From assembly GCA_044223995.1 (NCBI GenBank), contig JBGALE010000002.1, positions 930,001 to 994,000 of the forward strand: a stretch of 64,000 nucleotides of DNA, given 5' to 3'. The notes beneath the pieces were generated by a model that did not search any database, was not told the DNA's origin, and saw nothing but the letters and a program-made list of their open reading frames with translations. Made by a program: the position numbers and the translations under genes. This DNA is from JACMLD01 sp044223995 (GTDB lineage Bacteria; Bacteroidota; Bacteroidia; Chitinophagales; Chitinophagaceae). Each line of letters opens with the position of its first letter. Positions within the stretch are counted from its first letter, which is position 1. This document shows, one piece after another, positions 35,050-43,151 of the stretch.

Positions 35050-36183
35050 ATGTGGTGGTTATTTTTCATAACGGGAATGCTGGTGCTGCTGTACGCGGTG
35101 TTGTTCCTGTTTTTTAAAAAATGGTGGAGCAATGCACCCCTCTTTGAAGTAAAAGAGTTTACACCTGTTACCAGGCTTTCAGTGATTGTTCCCGCACGCA
35201 ATGAAGAAAGGAATATTCATGCCTGCATAACGTCTGTCCTGCAGCAGTCTTACCCGTCGGAATTACTGGAGATAATTATTATTGATGATCATTCAACCGA
35301 CCAGACAGCGGCAATTGTTCAATCATTCCAGTCTCCACGAATTCAATTAATCCAACTAACGGATAATGATCCCGCAGCCATCAAATCGCCTAAAAAATTT
35401 GCTATTCAAAAAGGCATCGAAAAAGCCACCGGCCAACTGATAATTACGACAGATGCAGATTGTGCCGCAGATCCTAATTGGCTAACTACTATTGAAAGCT
35501 ATTACAGGCAATCGGGAAAAATATTCATTGCAGCCCCGGTAAAAATAAACAGTTACAGCAATGTTTTATCGAAGTTCCAGTCGCTCGATTTCTTAACCAT
35601 GCAGGGAATTACTGCGGCTGTGGTTGACAAACAATTTCTCAATATGTGCAATGGCGCCAACCTGGCCTATGAACGATCTGCCTTTTTTGAAGTGAGTGGA
35701 TTTACTGGTATTGATAATATCGCCAGCGGCGATGATATGCTGCTGATGAATAAAATGGTCAACAAATATCCGGGTCGTGCCGGCTTTTTAAAGTCAGCCG
35801 ATGCAATTGTAACAACGGAGCCTGCGCTATCCTGGTCTGATTTTTTTCAGCAGCGTATACGATGGGCCAGCAAAGCCACCAATTACCAGGAACGCAAAAT
35901 ATTTACGGTATTGCTGTTGGTATATTGCACCAATCTATTATTGCTGGGGTTTGGGATAGCAAGTATCATCTACTTTCACTTCTTTCCTTATTATCTTGCT
36001 ATATTGATGGTAAAATTTTTGGCAGAGTTATTTTTTGTGATTGATATTTCACGGTTTTTCCGGCAACAACGCCTTTTGATATATTTATTGATCCTGCAAC
36101 CTTTGCACATCTTGTATATTATTGTATCAGGCCTTTTTGGACAGTTCAAATCATACAGGTGGAAGGGCAGAACATTGAAATAA
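35050..36183 (+). CDS. Glycosyltransferase family 2, membrane-bound
   Basis: 377 residues: an N-terminal membrane anchor (to ~25), a GT-A domain starting LSVIVPARNEERNIHACITSVLQQ, DXD-type TTDADC, GDDMLL and the QQRIRWASKA (QxxRW) motif, then three C-terminal hydrophobic segments. It resembles processive or lipid-linked GT2 enzymes. Donor and acceptor are unknown. Confidence 0.9.
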   Translation: MWWLFFITGMLVLLYAVLFLFFKKWWSNAPLFEVKEFTPVTRLSVIVPARNEERNIHACITSVLQQSYPSELLEIIIIDDHSTDQTAAIVQSFQSPRIQLIQLTDNDPAAIKSPKKFAIQKGIEKATGQLIITTDADCAADPNWLTTIESYYRQSGKIFIAAPVKINSYSNVLSKFQSLDFLTMQGITAAVVDKQFLNMCNGANLAYERSAFFEVSGFTGIDNIASGDDMLLMNKMVNKYPGRAGFLKSADAIVTTEPALSWSDFFQQRIRWASKATNYQERKIFTVLLLVYCTNLLLLGFGIASIIYFHFFPYYLAILMVKFLAELFFVIDISRFFRQQRLLIYLLILQPLHILYIIVSGLFGQFKSYRWKGRTLK

Positions 36184-36207
36184 GCTTTTTATTCACCCCG
36201 TAATTCT

Positions 36208-37302
36208 TTGTATTTTCAACTGGTGCCGGAAAATGAATCCATACAACAGGCTGCCTGGCGAAGGCTGAAGAAAAACAGGACCACTGTTTTTGGTTTAATC
36301 ATTATTGTGTTGTCGGTATTGGTATCCATCTTTGCTTATTTGATTTCCCCCGATGGATCGTTTTATTCCAACAGGATGACTGTAGAAATAGGCGGAAAAA
36401 AACCTGGCTACTCGCAGCAATTTTTTTTGCTGAAAAAAGAAAAGACCGTTGAAACAGGTAATTTCTTTTCCGTCCTGTTTAACGGAAAAGAAGATTTGTA
36501 TCAATACATTCCCATTGAAGGATATAAAATAAAAGGGGATAGCATTATTGTTCAAAAATACATCGATGAAGGCGTGCAGGAAAGGAAGGCGTACAGGATG
36601 ACCGAACCGGTTTCATTGGTCATTGTATCCAAAACATTCCTGCTGGGAACTGATAAATATGGCAGGGATATTTTAAGCCGTATACTTCTGGGTACGCGTA
36701 TCAGCCTGGGTGTGGGTTTGGTGGCGGTTATCATTTCTTTATCGATTGGCATTTTACTCGGTGCACTGGCTGGGTATTTCCGTGGCCGCACTGATGATAT
36801 CATTATGTGGTTCATCAATATTATCTGGAGCATTCCAACATTACTCCTCGTATTTGCCATCACCCTTATTCTTGGAAAAGGTTTCTGGCAGGTATTCATT
36901 GCTATTGGATTAACCATGTGGGTCAGCGTTGCGCGACTTGTACGCGGACAGGTATTAATGATACGTGAACTCGAATATGTGGAAGCTGCAAAGGCATTGG
37001 GTTTTTCGCATGCCAGGACGATTTTTCGTCATATACTTCCCAATATCATGGGGCCGGTGCTGGTGGTTGCTGCATCAAATTTTGCTTCTGCCATTGTTAT
37101 TGAAGCGGGATTAAGTTTTCTCGGCGTAGGTGTACAGCCCCCACAGCCCAGTTGGGGATTGATGATTAAGGAAAACTATAATTTCATCATCACACATAAT
37201 CCTGCACTTGCGCTGGCACCGGGTTTTGCCATCATGCTGCTCGTACTCGCTTTTAACCTGGTAGGAAATGGTCTGCGGGATGCTTTATCGGTAAAGGCAT
37301 AA
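36208..37302 (+). CDS. ABC transporter permease, OppC/DppC type
   Basis: 364 residues from a TTG start (36208); no ATG is available before the first membrane helix. N-terminal RRLKKNRTTVFGLIIIVLSVL is the OppC-type start. An unusual ~100-residue extracytoplasmic stretch follows (residues ~50-150). Then TDKYGRDILSRILLGTRISL, five helices, and the EAA loop EAAKALGFSHARTIFRHILPN. It would take up peptides or similar solutes, but no OppB, ATPase or binding protein is adjacent. Confidence 0.85.
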   Translation: MYFQLVPENESIQQAAWRRLKKNRTTVFGLIIIVLSVLVSIFAYLISPDGSFYSNRMTVEIGGKKPGYSQQFFLLKKEKTVETGNFFSVLFNGKEDLYQYIPIEGYKIKGDSIIVQKYIDEGVQERKAYRMTEPVSLVIVSKTFLLGTDKYGRDILSRILLGTRISLGVGLVAVIISLSIGILLGALAGYFRGRTDDIIMWFINIIWSIPTLLLVFAITLILGKGFWQVFIAIGLTMWVSVARLVRGQVLMIRELEYVEAAKALGFSHARTIFRHILPNIMGPVLVVAASNFASAIVIEAGLSFLGVGVQPPQPSWGLMIKENYNFIITHNPALALAPGFAIMLLVLAFNLVGNGLRDALSVKA

Positions 37303-37327
37303 AAAAATCCGCATAGTAGTATGCGGA
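37301..37327 (-). terminator. Intrinsic terminator for the lipoprotein gene
   Basis: TCCGCATA/TATGCGGA around GTAG, with A7 on the left giving a U run on the minus-strand transcript. It also lies just after the plus-strand permease stop. Confidence 0.8.
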
Positions 37328-37350
37328 CTGTATACAATTTTTTTACAACG

Positions 37351-37755
37351 TTATTTTTTCGAATACCTGTAACTGCCTGTCCACTTGTTACTGGAATTGG
37401 ACAGGGAAGTAACCGTAATTGTTACCACACATGTTACACTCGAAGGTGTATTGGTTATGGTATAGTTATTTACTGCTGCTGTACTGTTATTGGAACTGGT
37501 ATAAAAAGCGGGATCACTGGAACCATCTTTCTTTGCAGCTATTTCAATTTTTACACCGCTAGGTGGCATAGTTGATTTAATTTCCACTTTCAACGGAAAA
37601 TCCGGGCCCAGCAGGTTCAGGTTGGTGGAGCCATTGGCAGGTGTGGTTTCTACGGAAAGGGTTGCTTCTGAAGTGCCGCCCTTACTTTTCTTACACGCAG
37701 GAGTTACCACCAGTGCAATGACTGCAAACATCAATAAAAACGAAAATCTTTTCAT
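37351..37755 (-). CDS. Small lipoprotein of unknown function
   Basis: 134 residues. Signal with lipobox VTPAC (Cys ~21) followed by KKSKGG, then a Ser/Thr-rich beta-type domain (Ig-like by appearance: ETTPANGSTNLNLLGPDFPLKVEI, CVVTITVTSLSN). No family recognised. Preceding gene is the Lrp/AsnC regulator in the same direction. Confidence 0.75.
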   Translation of the reverse strand: MKRFSFLLMFAVIALVVTPACKKSKGGTSEATLSVETTPANGSTNLNLLGPDFPLKVEIKSTMPPSGVKIEIAAKKDGSSDPAFYTSSNNSTAAVNNYTITNTPSSVTCVVTITVTSLSNSSNKWTGSYRYSKK

Positions 37756-37846
37756 GGTAATAATAATTGATTATGGTTTTCAATAGTATTGGATCTTTAC
37801 TAAAATTACTACTTCCATTTTTCCCGCAAAACATTTTGTTCAACAT

Positions 37847-38320
37847 TTACTTTTCTTCCTGTACCTGGACATTGCGTATAAAACTTTCCTCCAGGGAGAT
37901 GAATGTCTCTGTACGTTCTATTCCTTTTATCTTCTGTAATTCATCATGTAAAACAAACCTCAACTGGTTAATGTCCTTGCACACAATTTCTGCAAACATG
38001 CTGTAATTGCCCGTGGTATAGTTCAGGCGCACGATTTCGGGTATTTTACGCAATTCCTTTGCCACAATGTCGTATAGCGAGCTTTTTTCGAGGAAAATTC
38101 CAATAAAAGCAATGACATCATAGCCCAATTGTTTAATGTCTACGTTGAGTTTTGTACCTTTAACAATCCCCGCATCCTGTAGTTTTTTGATGCGGACATG
38201 TATCGTACCCCCTGAAACAAATAATTTCTTTCCAAGATCAGCATAGGAAATACCAGCATTTTCCATCATTTCATGGATAATTTGCAGGTCCAGTTTGTCC
38301 AGATTTAATTTTCCCGCCAT
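37847..38320 (-). CDS. Lrp/AsnC-family transcriptional regulator
   Basis: 157 residues: N-terminal helix-turn-helix (LDLQIIHEMMENAGISYADLGKKLFVSGGTIHVRIKKLQDAGIV) and a C-terminal RAM/AsnC ligand domain (TTGNYSMFAEIVCKDINQL). Such proteins respond to amino acids and usually repress their own gene. A palindrome 25 bp upstream of the start is a candidate operator. Confidence 0.92.
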   Translation of the reverse strand: MAGKLNLDKLDLQIIHEMMENAGISYADLGKKLFVSGGTIHVRIKKLQDAGIVKGTKLNVDIKQLGYDVIAFIGIFLEKSSLYDIVAKELRKIPEIVRLNYTTGNYSMFAEIVCKDINQLRFVLHDELQKIKGIERTETFISLEESFIRNVQVQEEK

Positions 38321-38344
38321 TTTGATTATTTTTTTAAATTAATT

Positions 38345-38368
38345 TCAAATATGACTACAAATATTTGA
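38345..38368. promoter_or_regulatory. Candidate Lrp/AsnC operator
   Basis: TCAAATAT (38345-38352) and ATATTTGA (38361-38368) form a perfect 8+8 inverted repeat with an 8-base spacer, just upstream of the Lrp/AsnC start in AT-rich DNA. Placement fits autoregulation. Confidence 0.45.
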
Positions 38369-38464
38369 CTATTTTCTATATTTACAAAATTTTCATTGAA
38401 ATATTTCCAACATAACTACAATTTTCTTTAACATTGCACTGTTATAGTTCTTGTACACATATAC

Positions 38465-38645
38465 TGTGGGGTGATGAAATTTTTGGCAGACATGCCCTCT
38501 CGTCTCGGGGGTGGAGATCACAGGATAAACATAGCATAGAGCCGAGGTTATCCGCCAAAAGCGGGTAAAGCCCCGACCAGGGTTGACCACTAATCTTTGT
38601 GCTATAGCTAACTGCTCCGTGGAGGTTCGACTCCTCCCCCTACAG
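38465..38645 (+). ncRNA. tRNA-like RNA (class II, tRNA-Leu-like ends) with a ~100-base internal expansion
   Basis: A 7-bp acceptor stem forms between TGTGGGG (38465-38471) and CCCTACA (38638-38644), with one G-U pair. A T arm is perfect: GGAGG-TTCGACT-CCTCC (38621-38637). After TG come a D stem ATG/CAT and a loop AAATTTTTGGCAGA, close to tRNA-Leu. A CCCTC/GGGGG stem at the anticodon position has the loop TCGTCTC, which lacks U33. From there to the T arm are ~110 bases instead of ~15, with internal stems (ATAGCA/TGCTAT, CCGC/GCGG, GGATAA/TTATCC). No CCA is encoded. A tRNA with an insertion, a tRNA pseudogene, or another tRNA-ended RNA are all possible. It is too short for tmRNA and lacks a tag ORF. 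Confidence 0.45.
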
Positions 38646-38726
38646 CTCATTAAAGCCAATAGTTAATTGAAAATAAATTAATTATTGGCATTTTTTGTTT
38701 TATTTGGTGTCCGTATGGTTGGCCAG

Positions 38727-39070
38727 TTAGGCGATTTTGTTTTGATCGAAATAATCTTTTTTAGCAATCTTTGTGCTGGAGTAATTAATCGTCTTATACG
38801 CCGAATTAATTAATATATCATTTATTGCATGAATTGCTGCATTCGTTGACCAATGCATTGAAGAACTATCCTCTAAATTTGCATCTGCCCTGATGCTTGA
38901 TTCAATATTTTGTCTTTTTATCTCTTTAGGAGCGTACCCACTTTTGTAATTTCTCCCGTTAATATCTAAAATGGTGAATTCAATGTGCCAGTAATTCATT
39001 TTGCCTGGTCTGTGCTTTATCATTGAAACTCCATATAAGGTTACGTCCTCCCCTTTTTCTCTTAGTGGTA
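38727..39070 (-). pseudogene. 3' part of island gene 3, separated by the IS3 insertion
   Basis: The minus-strand frame is open from the IS edge (16 codons before the ATG at 39023) to the stop at 38727. Joined to the part at 40384-40858 after removing the IS and one ATTT copy, it gives one uninterrupted frame of 272 codons plus stop (...VKALK-LPLREKGEDV...). This part (TLYGVSMIKHRPGKMNYWHIEFTILD) is not recognised. It could be translated alone from 39023, but function is unlikely. Confidence 0.8.
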
Positions 39071-39100
39071 ATTTTGTACCGGCCCCTTATAAACTGGACA
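39071..39100. repeat. IS3 element left end: target duplication ATTT plus inverted repeat
   Basis: ATTT (39071-39074) followed by TGTACC then GCCCC and CTGGAC, matching the right end in inverted orientation. Confidence 0.85.
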
Positions 39101-39105
39101 GATTT

Positions 39106-40041
39106 CTAAAGGTAGTTTAGTAGTTTTTCATTTTCAAAAGGGACCGGATTATATTTTTTCCATACAATTTCGGGAGCCTGCCGATTGAGTGAACCATGTC
39201 TTCGTTTTTCATTGTACCATTTGTAATAGCGATCGATAATCATCTGTGCGTGATAGATGGATTCGAACTCGAACCGGTCTATAACTTCTCTTTGAAGGTT
39301 TGAGTGCAGTGCTTCGATATAGGCATTGTCTTCAGGTGTTGCTACATGAGAGAACTCCTGGTAAACACCTTTGTCTTTTAGGTATTCTCTGACAGCTGTG
39401 GCAATGAACTGCGACCCGTTATCATTTCTGAGCGACATGCCTTTTGTTTTATATTCAAGTAGCATCAGTGATAACATTACCAGGACGTCTCCTTTTTTAA
39501 TGCTATGCTTCAGTATATGGATCAGAACCTTCCGGCTATAGATGTCCATTACCGTCAGCAGAAGGGCATTTCTGCCCGTTCCCTGCACATGAACATATTT
39601 GATATCCATAGACAGGTATTGCAACGGGCGTTCAGGCTGAAGGCTTCTGAACCGGATAAAATTTCTTTTAAAAGGCTTCACCCTGATTCGTGACCCATAA
39701 AGCAGTTTTGATTCCTTCATTAGTCTGTAAACTTTCTTATGATTAATAAACCATCCAATCTCTTTAAGTTCAGCAGTCATATTGCGATACCCGTAACAAC
39801 AAAACTCCTGTGACAAGGTGCTTTCTATATCTTTTATCACTACTGCATTCTCAATCAGCTCACCATCCTGGTTCACACTGTGTGTGCTAGGCTTAATTCC
39901 TTTTGTAAAGCCTGAACGTTTGTAATAAAAGCTGCTTGATGAAAGCCCGGACCATTGCAGTAAACGACGGATACCTATACTACGGAGTGCATATGTTTTT
40001 ACAAGCCCTTCAACCTCCGCTCGTAGGCCTCGTTTTTTTTT
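39106..40041 (-). CDS. IS3-family transposase OrfB (DDE integrase domain, read by -1 frameshift)
   Basis: The frame is open from the slippery site at 40041 to the stop at 39106; the first plausible independent start is only a GTG at 39876, so expression as OrfAB by frameshifting is likely (about 404 residues). rve integrase domain with DDE residues: D in SMDIKYV, D in LRNDNGSQF, and E in AYIEALHSN, 35 residues lie between the last two as in DDE35 enzymes. An HTH_21 segment (YGYRNMTAELKEIGWFINHKKVYRLMKE) precedes it. Confidence 0.93.
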   Translation of the reverse strand, partial: KKKRGLRAEVEGLVKTYALRSIGIRRLLQWSGLSSSSFYYKRSGFTKGIKPSTHSVNQDGELIENAVVIKDIESTLSQEFCCYGYRNMTAELKEIGWFINHKKVYRLMKESKLLYGSRIRVKPFKRNFIRFRSLQPERPLQYLSMDIKYVHVQGTGRNALLLTVMDIYSRKVLIHILKHSIKKGDVLVMLSLMLLEYKTKGMSLRNDNGSQFIATAVREYLKDKGVYQEFSHVATPEDNAYIEALHSNLQREVIDRFEFESIYHAQMIIDRYYKWYNEKRRHGSLNRQAPEIVWKKYNPVPFENEKLLNYL

Positions 40042-40319
40042 AACAGCTCGGTCTTAAACTCAAGTTCCAGCGCCTGGTTGCCAATGATCTTTTTAAGTCG
40101 TGCATTTTCTTCCTGTAACGCCCTTACTTCCGGATCTACTTTATGATACTGGGGTTGCAGGGATTGTACTCCACCCTGATTAAATTGATTCTTCCATCGG
40201 AGAAAAACACTGTGAGAGATATTGTGTTTGCGCAACGTTTGTGTGGCACCATACTGGTCTGCCTCCTGAATAATTTGAAGTTTCTGCTCTACCGAGAAAC
40301 TCCTTCTTGCTTTTTTCAT
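39999..40319 (-). CDS. IS3-family transposase OrfA (HTH)
   Basis: 106 residues. Helix-turn-helix RRSFSVEQKLQIIQEADQYGATQTLRKHNISHSVFLRWKNQF, then a leucine-zipper-like coiled coil (VRALQEENARLKKIIGNQALELEFKTELLKK). It binds the IS ends and forms the N-terminus of the OrfAB transposase. Confidence 0.93.
   Translation of the reverse strand: MKKARRSFSVEQKLQIIQEADQYGATQTLRKHNISHSVFLRWKNQFNQGGVQSLQPQYHKVDPEVRALQEENARLKKIIGNQALELEFKTELLKKNEAYERRLKGL
40033..40041 (-). other. Programmed -1 frameshift site (A AAA AAC)
   Basis: On the minus strand a run of nine A ends in C, read in orfA as AAA AAA AAC. The heptamer A AAA AAC is in the correct frame for -1 slippage, and the -1 frame is open from here through orfB, while the +1 frame hits TGA within a few codons. 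Confidence 0.85.
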
Positions 40320-40355
40320 ACCCTAAATTTAATTGACTAAATTGATTTACTAATT

Positions 40356-40387
40356 CAGTCCAGCCATTTAGGGGGCTAGTACAATTT
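40356..40387. repeat. IS3 element right end: inverted repeat plus target duplication ATTT
   Basis: Reading inward from 40383: TGTAC, then GCCCCC and CTGGAC, paired with the left end. ATTT follows at 40384-40387. Confidence 0.85.
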
Positions 40388-40858
40388 AAGCGCTTTTACA
40401 AGTCTTTGGGTGTCTTTATCATCCCTTCTTAAATATGGAAATTGAATATTATTAAGGTCGCTAAAAAGAAAATAAATTGGAGTTGGCTTTCTCTCAAATT
40501 GTACATATTTAATATATTTTACCCATAAATACTTCTCGTTCCCATCCCAGCCTTTACCTGCTATTTTTGTTGGTATATATGAAATATGCCTTACCAAAAA
40601 ACTTTGCCCTAACAAGTTTAGAGATAACCCCTGGATATCACGGATAGAAGATAGTATTGCCGCTTCTTTAACATGTCCAAATTTATCAAAAGTATCAATA
40701 TTAGGAAGGATTGATCGCCGAACTATCCCACAATTTGAATCCCCAAAAATATCGCTAAGATTTAGTTCCGACCTATATTTTACTTTCGGGACTATTCCAA
40801 GAGGATAAGTAATTATTGCAAAAAACTTAATTATTTTATTCAGAAACCAAATATTCAT
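40384..40858 (-). pseudogene. 5' part of island gene 3, interrupted by IS3
   Basis: 158 codons of native sequence starting ATG 40858; the frame then enters the IS and stops two codons later at a TAG inside the IS end (40376-40378). The N-terminus (WFLNKIIKFFAIITYPLGIVP) is hydrophobic and could be a membrane anchor. The rest (GRSELNLSDIFG-like region, GQSFLVRHISYIPTKIAGKGWDG) is not recognised. It overlaps gene 2 by 23 bp, a sign of translational coupling before it was disrupted. Confidence 0.8.
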
Positions 40859-41504
40859 TTATTCCTTTAACAAGTTTATGTATGTCAATAATATCACTCA
40901 CAAGACATTTCCTATTTTTAAAAATGCTAAATATTACTTCATTATCGTCTACATCCTCTACATTTCCGAAAGGCTTGGTTATTACTAAGAATTTATTAGA
41001 CGAAAGAAGTAACTTTATTCTTATTGCCTTAAGGATAGAAACCTCTACATCAAAATCGATGTAATTAATTTCAGAAATTTGTAATAACAAGTTTTTAAAT
41101 GACTTGGTGACTTTTTTTCTATCGCTCTCTGATATTGAAGGGTTACTTGATATTTCCTTACTTATTCGATTATTTAATAAATCATATTTTTCTTTCGAAA
41201 ATGGTGAACTATCTATTTTACTTACAATTAACGAATTGATAGTAGTATTTCTTATTACATCAGTTATTGCAATCAAGCCTTTGTACATATTTGCAGCCTG
41301 TTCTAGGCGGATTAAAAAACTATTATTACTTGAAATTTCATACCCATTAAATCCTTGGATAGTGTTTATACTTTGGTTAAAATAAGGCAAATTTTGATGC
41401 CTACTTACATTAAAATCTGCCTCGTATTCAAGATCGAAATTTCCAGCCCTAGTAAAGTCTCCAGCATTTAATGCAGTAGGGTGGGCAGATATTTTTTTAA
41501 TCAT
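40836..41504 (-). CDS. Island gene 2, unknown function
   Basis: 222 residues, soluble, AT-rich coding, predicted mainly helical in the middle (KEKYDLLNNRISKEISSNPSISESDRKKVTKSFKNLLLQI) with mixed ends. The N-terminus reads ISAHPTALNAGDFTRAGNFDLEYEADF. No family is recognised. It overlaps the upstream TIGR04255-like gene by 8 bp and gene 3 by 23 bp, so the three were made together, and probably act together. Confidence 0.7.
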   Translation of the reverse strand: MIKKISAHPTALNAGDFTRAGNFDLEYEADFNVSRHQNLPYFNQSINTIQGFNGYEISSNNSFLIRLEQAANMYKGLIAITDVIRNTTINSLIVSKIDSSPFSKEKYDLLNNRISKEISSNPSISESDRKKVTKSFKNLLLQISEINYIDFDVEVSILKAIRIKLLLSSNKFLVITKPFGNVEDVDDNEVIFSIFKNRKCLVSDIIDIHKLVKGINEYLVSE

Positions 41505-42216
41505 ACTTTACATTAAGTGTTTCTAAAAACTCATCTTTTAATAAATGTTCGAATAATTTCTTTTCTTCAGAATGAAGATCGTCTATCAATTGGTATATCC
41601 CCTTAAGTAGAGGTGATGGTAAATTATTTGACTGGAAGACGTCAATATCAATGTATAAACCAGTTCTTTCAATATTATCTTTTACGACTTTTGCGTTTTG
41701 TATCGCCTGAAGTCTTATATTTAGATCTTTATTAGTAAATGTTGTGATGAAGAAATCGTCTCTACTATCATAGCCTGGATATAATAATACAGGGTTTACT
41801 TTTAATGAATCTCCCAATCGTTCATTAATTTCAAAAAGACTAGCATACCTAATTCCAACTCTTTGAACAGATTTGACAATATTTAGTAATTCAAAAATAT
41901 TTAAGCACTCTTTTATTTCATGGAAATAATTAGCCCAAAGTTTATAGCCTCCGACGTTTTCAAAGACAATAACATTGTTTGCGAATGAAACGGAATAATC
42001 AGTATTGCTTAATTCGAATTCAGCAGCAAATTCAAATTCAGGCCTGCTTTTTAAGTCAGGTGGCAACCTCTTATCAGTAAGTTTAGGGTATTTTTGTCCG
42101 AAAATAGAATAAACTGGACTAAGCAATTCGCCAGGTTGCTTCTCCGAAGTAAATCTTATTTCTACAGTTGATGTAATTAATGGATTCGGGACGATCTCCT
42201 TAATACTTTTTGCCAT
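41497..42216 (-). CDS. Island gene 1, TIGR04255-like protein
   Basis: 239 residues. The opening NPLITSTVEIRFTSEKQPG, the middle YFHEIKECLNIFELLNIVKSVQRVGIRYASLF, and the closing LIDDLHSEEKKLFEHLLKDEFLETL follow the pattern of the sporadically distributed TIGR04255 family (~250 residues), whose function is unknown. Assigned from remembered motif layout, not from a search. First gene of the overlapping three-gene cassette in the AT-rich island. Confidence 0.65.
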   Translation of the reverse strand: MAKSIKEIVPNPLITSTVEIRFTSEKQPGELLSPVYSIFGQKYPKLTDKRLPPDLKSRPEFEFAAEFELSNTDYSVSFANNVIVFENVGGYKLWANYFHEIKECLNIFELLNIVKSVQRVGIRYASLFEINERLGDSLKVNPVLLYPGYDSRDDFFITTFTNKDLNIRLQAIQNAKVVKDNIERTGLYIDIDVFQSNNLPSPLLKGIYQLIDDLHSEEKKLFEHLLKDEFLETLNVKYD

Positions 42217-42312
42217 TATTTATTAATAATATTCTCTAAAGTATATTTATACTAACCATCCCCTAAATAAATTGATTAAAATTAGGGTATTTTTAACAAA
42301 ATTATAAACTGA

Positions 42313-42498
42313 TTTCTAGAATCGCAAATTGAGAAAGTAGGGGCTGAAGTATTAATGGTATTTTGTGATGAAAAGAAAAGCAGACGACTTGGGGGATTCC
42401 CTTTAAATCCTAAGGGCAAGGTGGTATCAAACGCGTTTAGTTTACAGCTTTCAAGCTATCTACGCACTTATATGTTTCATCGTAATAACAAGGGGTGA
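42313..42498 (+). other. Possible short ORF or gene remnant
   Basis: The plus frame is open for 61 codons (ATG at 42355 gives 47 residues, ...DEKKSRRLGGFPLNPKGKVVSNAFS...) between the island cassette and the next gene. It lacks an obvious ribosome-binding site and matches nothing I recognise. It could be the degraded end of a mobile-element gene. The rest of the 305-base gap 42217-42521 shows nothing. Confidence 0.25.
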
Positions 42499-42521
42499 TT
42501 TAATTGAACAATAGCTGATCA

Positions 42522-43151
42522 TTAAATGAATGTATTACCGAAATCCACCACTATGTTTTCTGTTTCACCATCCTTTATTAAAATAACTTCGAAGTGAAAA
42601 CTTTTATGAATCCAAGATAGGATTGGTAGTTTTATTTTCCATTGAATGGGCATAGGCTCGAACAATTGAGATTGAAGATTTTTTATTAAATTCTTGTTTG
42701 CAGTGCTCTGTTTCAAAAACTCTTTTGGTTTTATTTTCTCAGACTTCATAACCATCTCCATATTTGCGTCATAAGTACTATCAATCCTATCTTGTAAATC
42801 TCTTCTATATTCAGAAATTTTTATGTTCAAGGCGGTATCCATTTTGTACTTATAAATTTTAAAAAGTCGGGAGAAATAAGTAGGATCCTGCGTTGTGTTT
42901 TCTGATTTAACGATAACTAAATATCGCCCAGGTTTTATTTTTTCTATCTTAAAATTGCCCGCCACATCACATTTTGCTTTATAGCTCAATGACGTATCCT
43001 GCATAGAGTAAACATTTATTTCACTTCCTGCATCGGGCTTGTTCCCAACAAAATCGTTATACTTCCAGAAAACGTTTCCTGTTAACGAACCATTTTGGGC
43101 AAATAAAATTATTGGAATAAGCAATAAAATACTTACGGTTACTCTTTTCAT
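42522..43151 (-). CDS. Exported protein with carboxypeptidase-regulatory-like beta domain
   Basis: 209 residues. Signal peptide (VTVSILLLIPIILFAQ) then GSLTGNVFWKYNDFVGNKPDAGSEINVYS ... GNFKIEKIKPGRYLVIVKS, a prealbumin-like fold found in CarboxypepD_reg/CNA-B-like domains. The remaining ~110 residues are unassigned. Low-GC like its island neighbours. Function unknown. Confidence 0.7.
   Translation of the reverse strand: MKRVTVSILLLIPIILFAQNGSLTGNVFWKYNDFVGNKPDAGSEINVYSMQDTSLSYKAKCDVAGNFKIEKIKPGRYLVIVKSENTTQDPTYFSRLFKIYKYKMDTALNIKISEYRRDLQDRIDSTYDANMEMVMKSEKIKPKEFLKQSTANKNLIKNLQSQLFEPMPIQWKIKLPILSWIHKSFHFEVILIKDGETENIVVDFGNTFI

Larger units (their letters stand above)
39075..40383 (-). mobile_element. 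IS3-family insertion sequence, 1309 bp
   Basis: Imperfect terminal inverted repeats (outer TGTAC, then GCCCC and CTGGAC in common), a 4-bp target duplication ATTT on both sides, and orfA/orfB in the IS3 arrangement with a -1 frameshift site. All expected parts are intact, so the element may be active and the insertion recent. It interrupts the third gene of the island cassette. Confidence 0.95.

Noticed and set aside
38465..38645. tmRNA or group I intron interpretation
   Set aside because: Too short for tmRNA and no tag reading frame; the conserved P, Q, R, S elements of group I introns are not visible.
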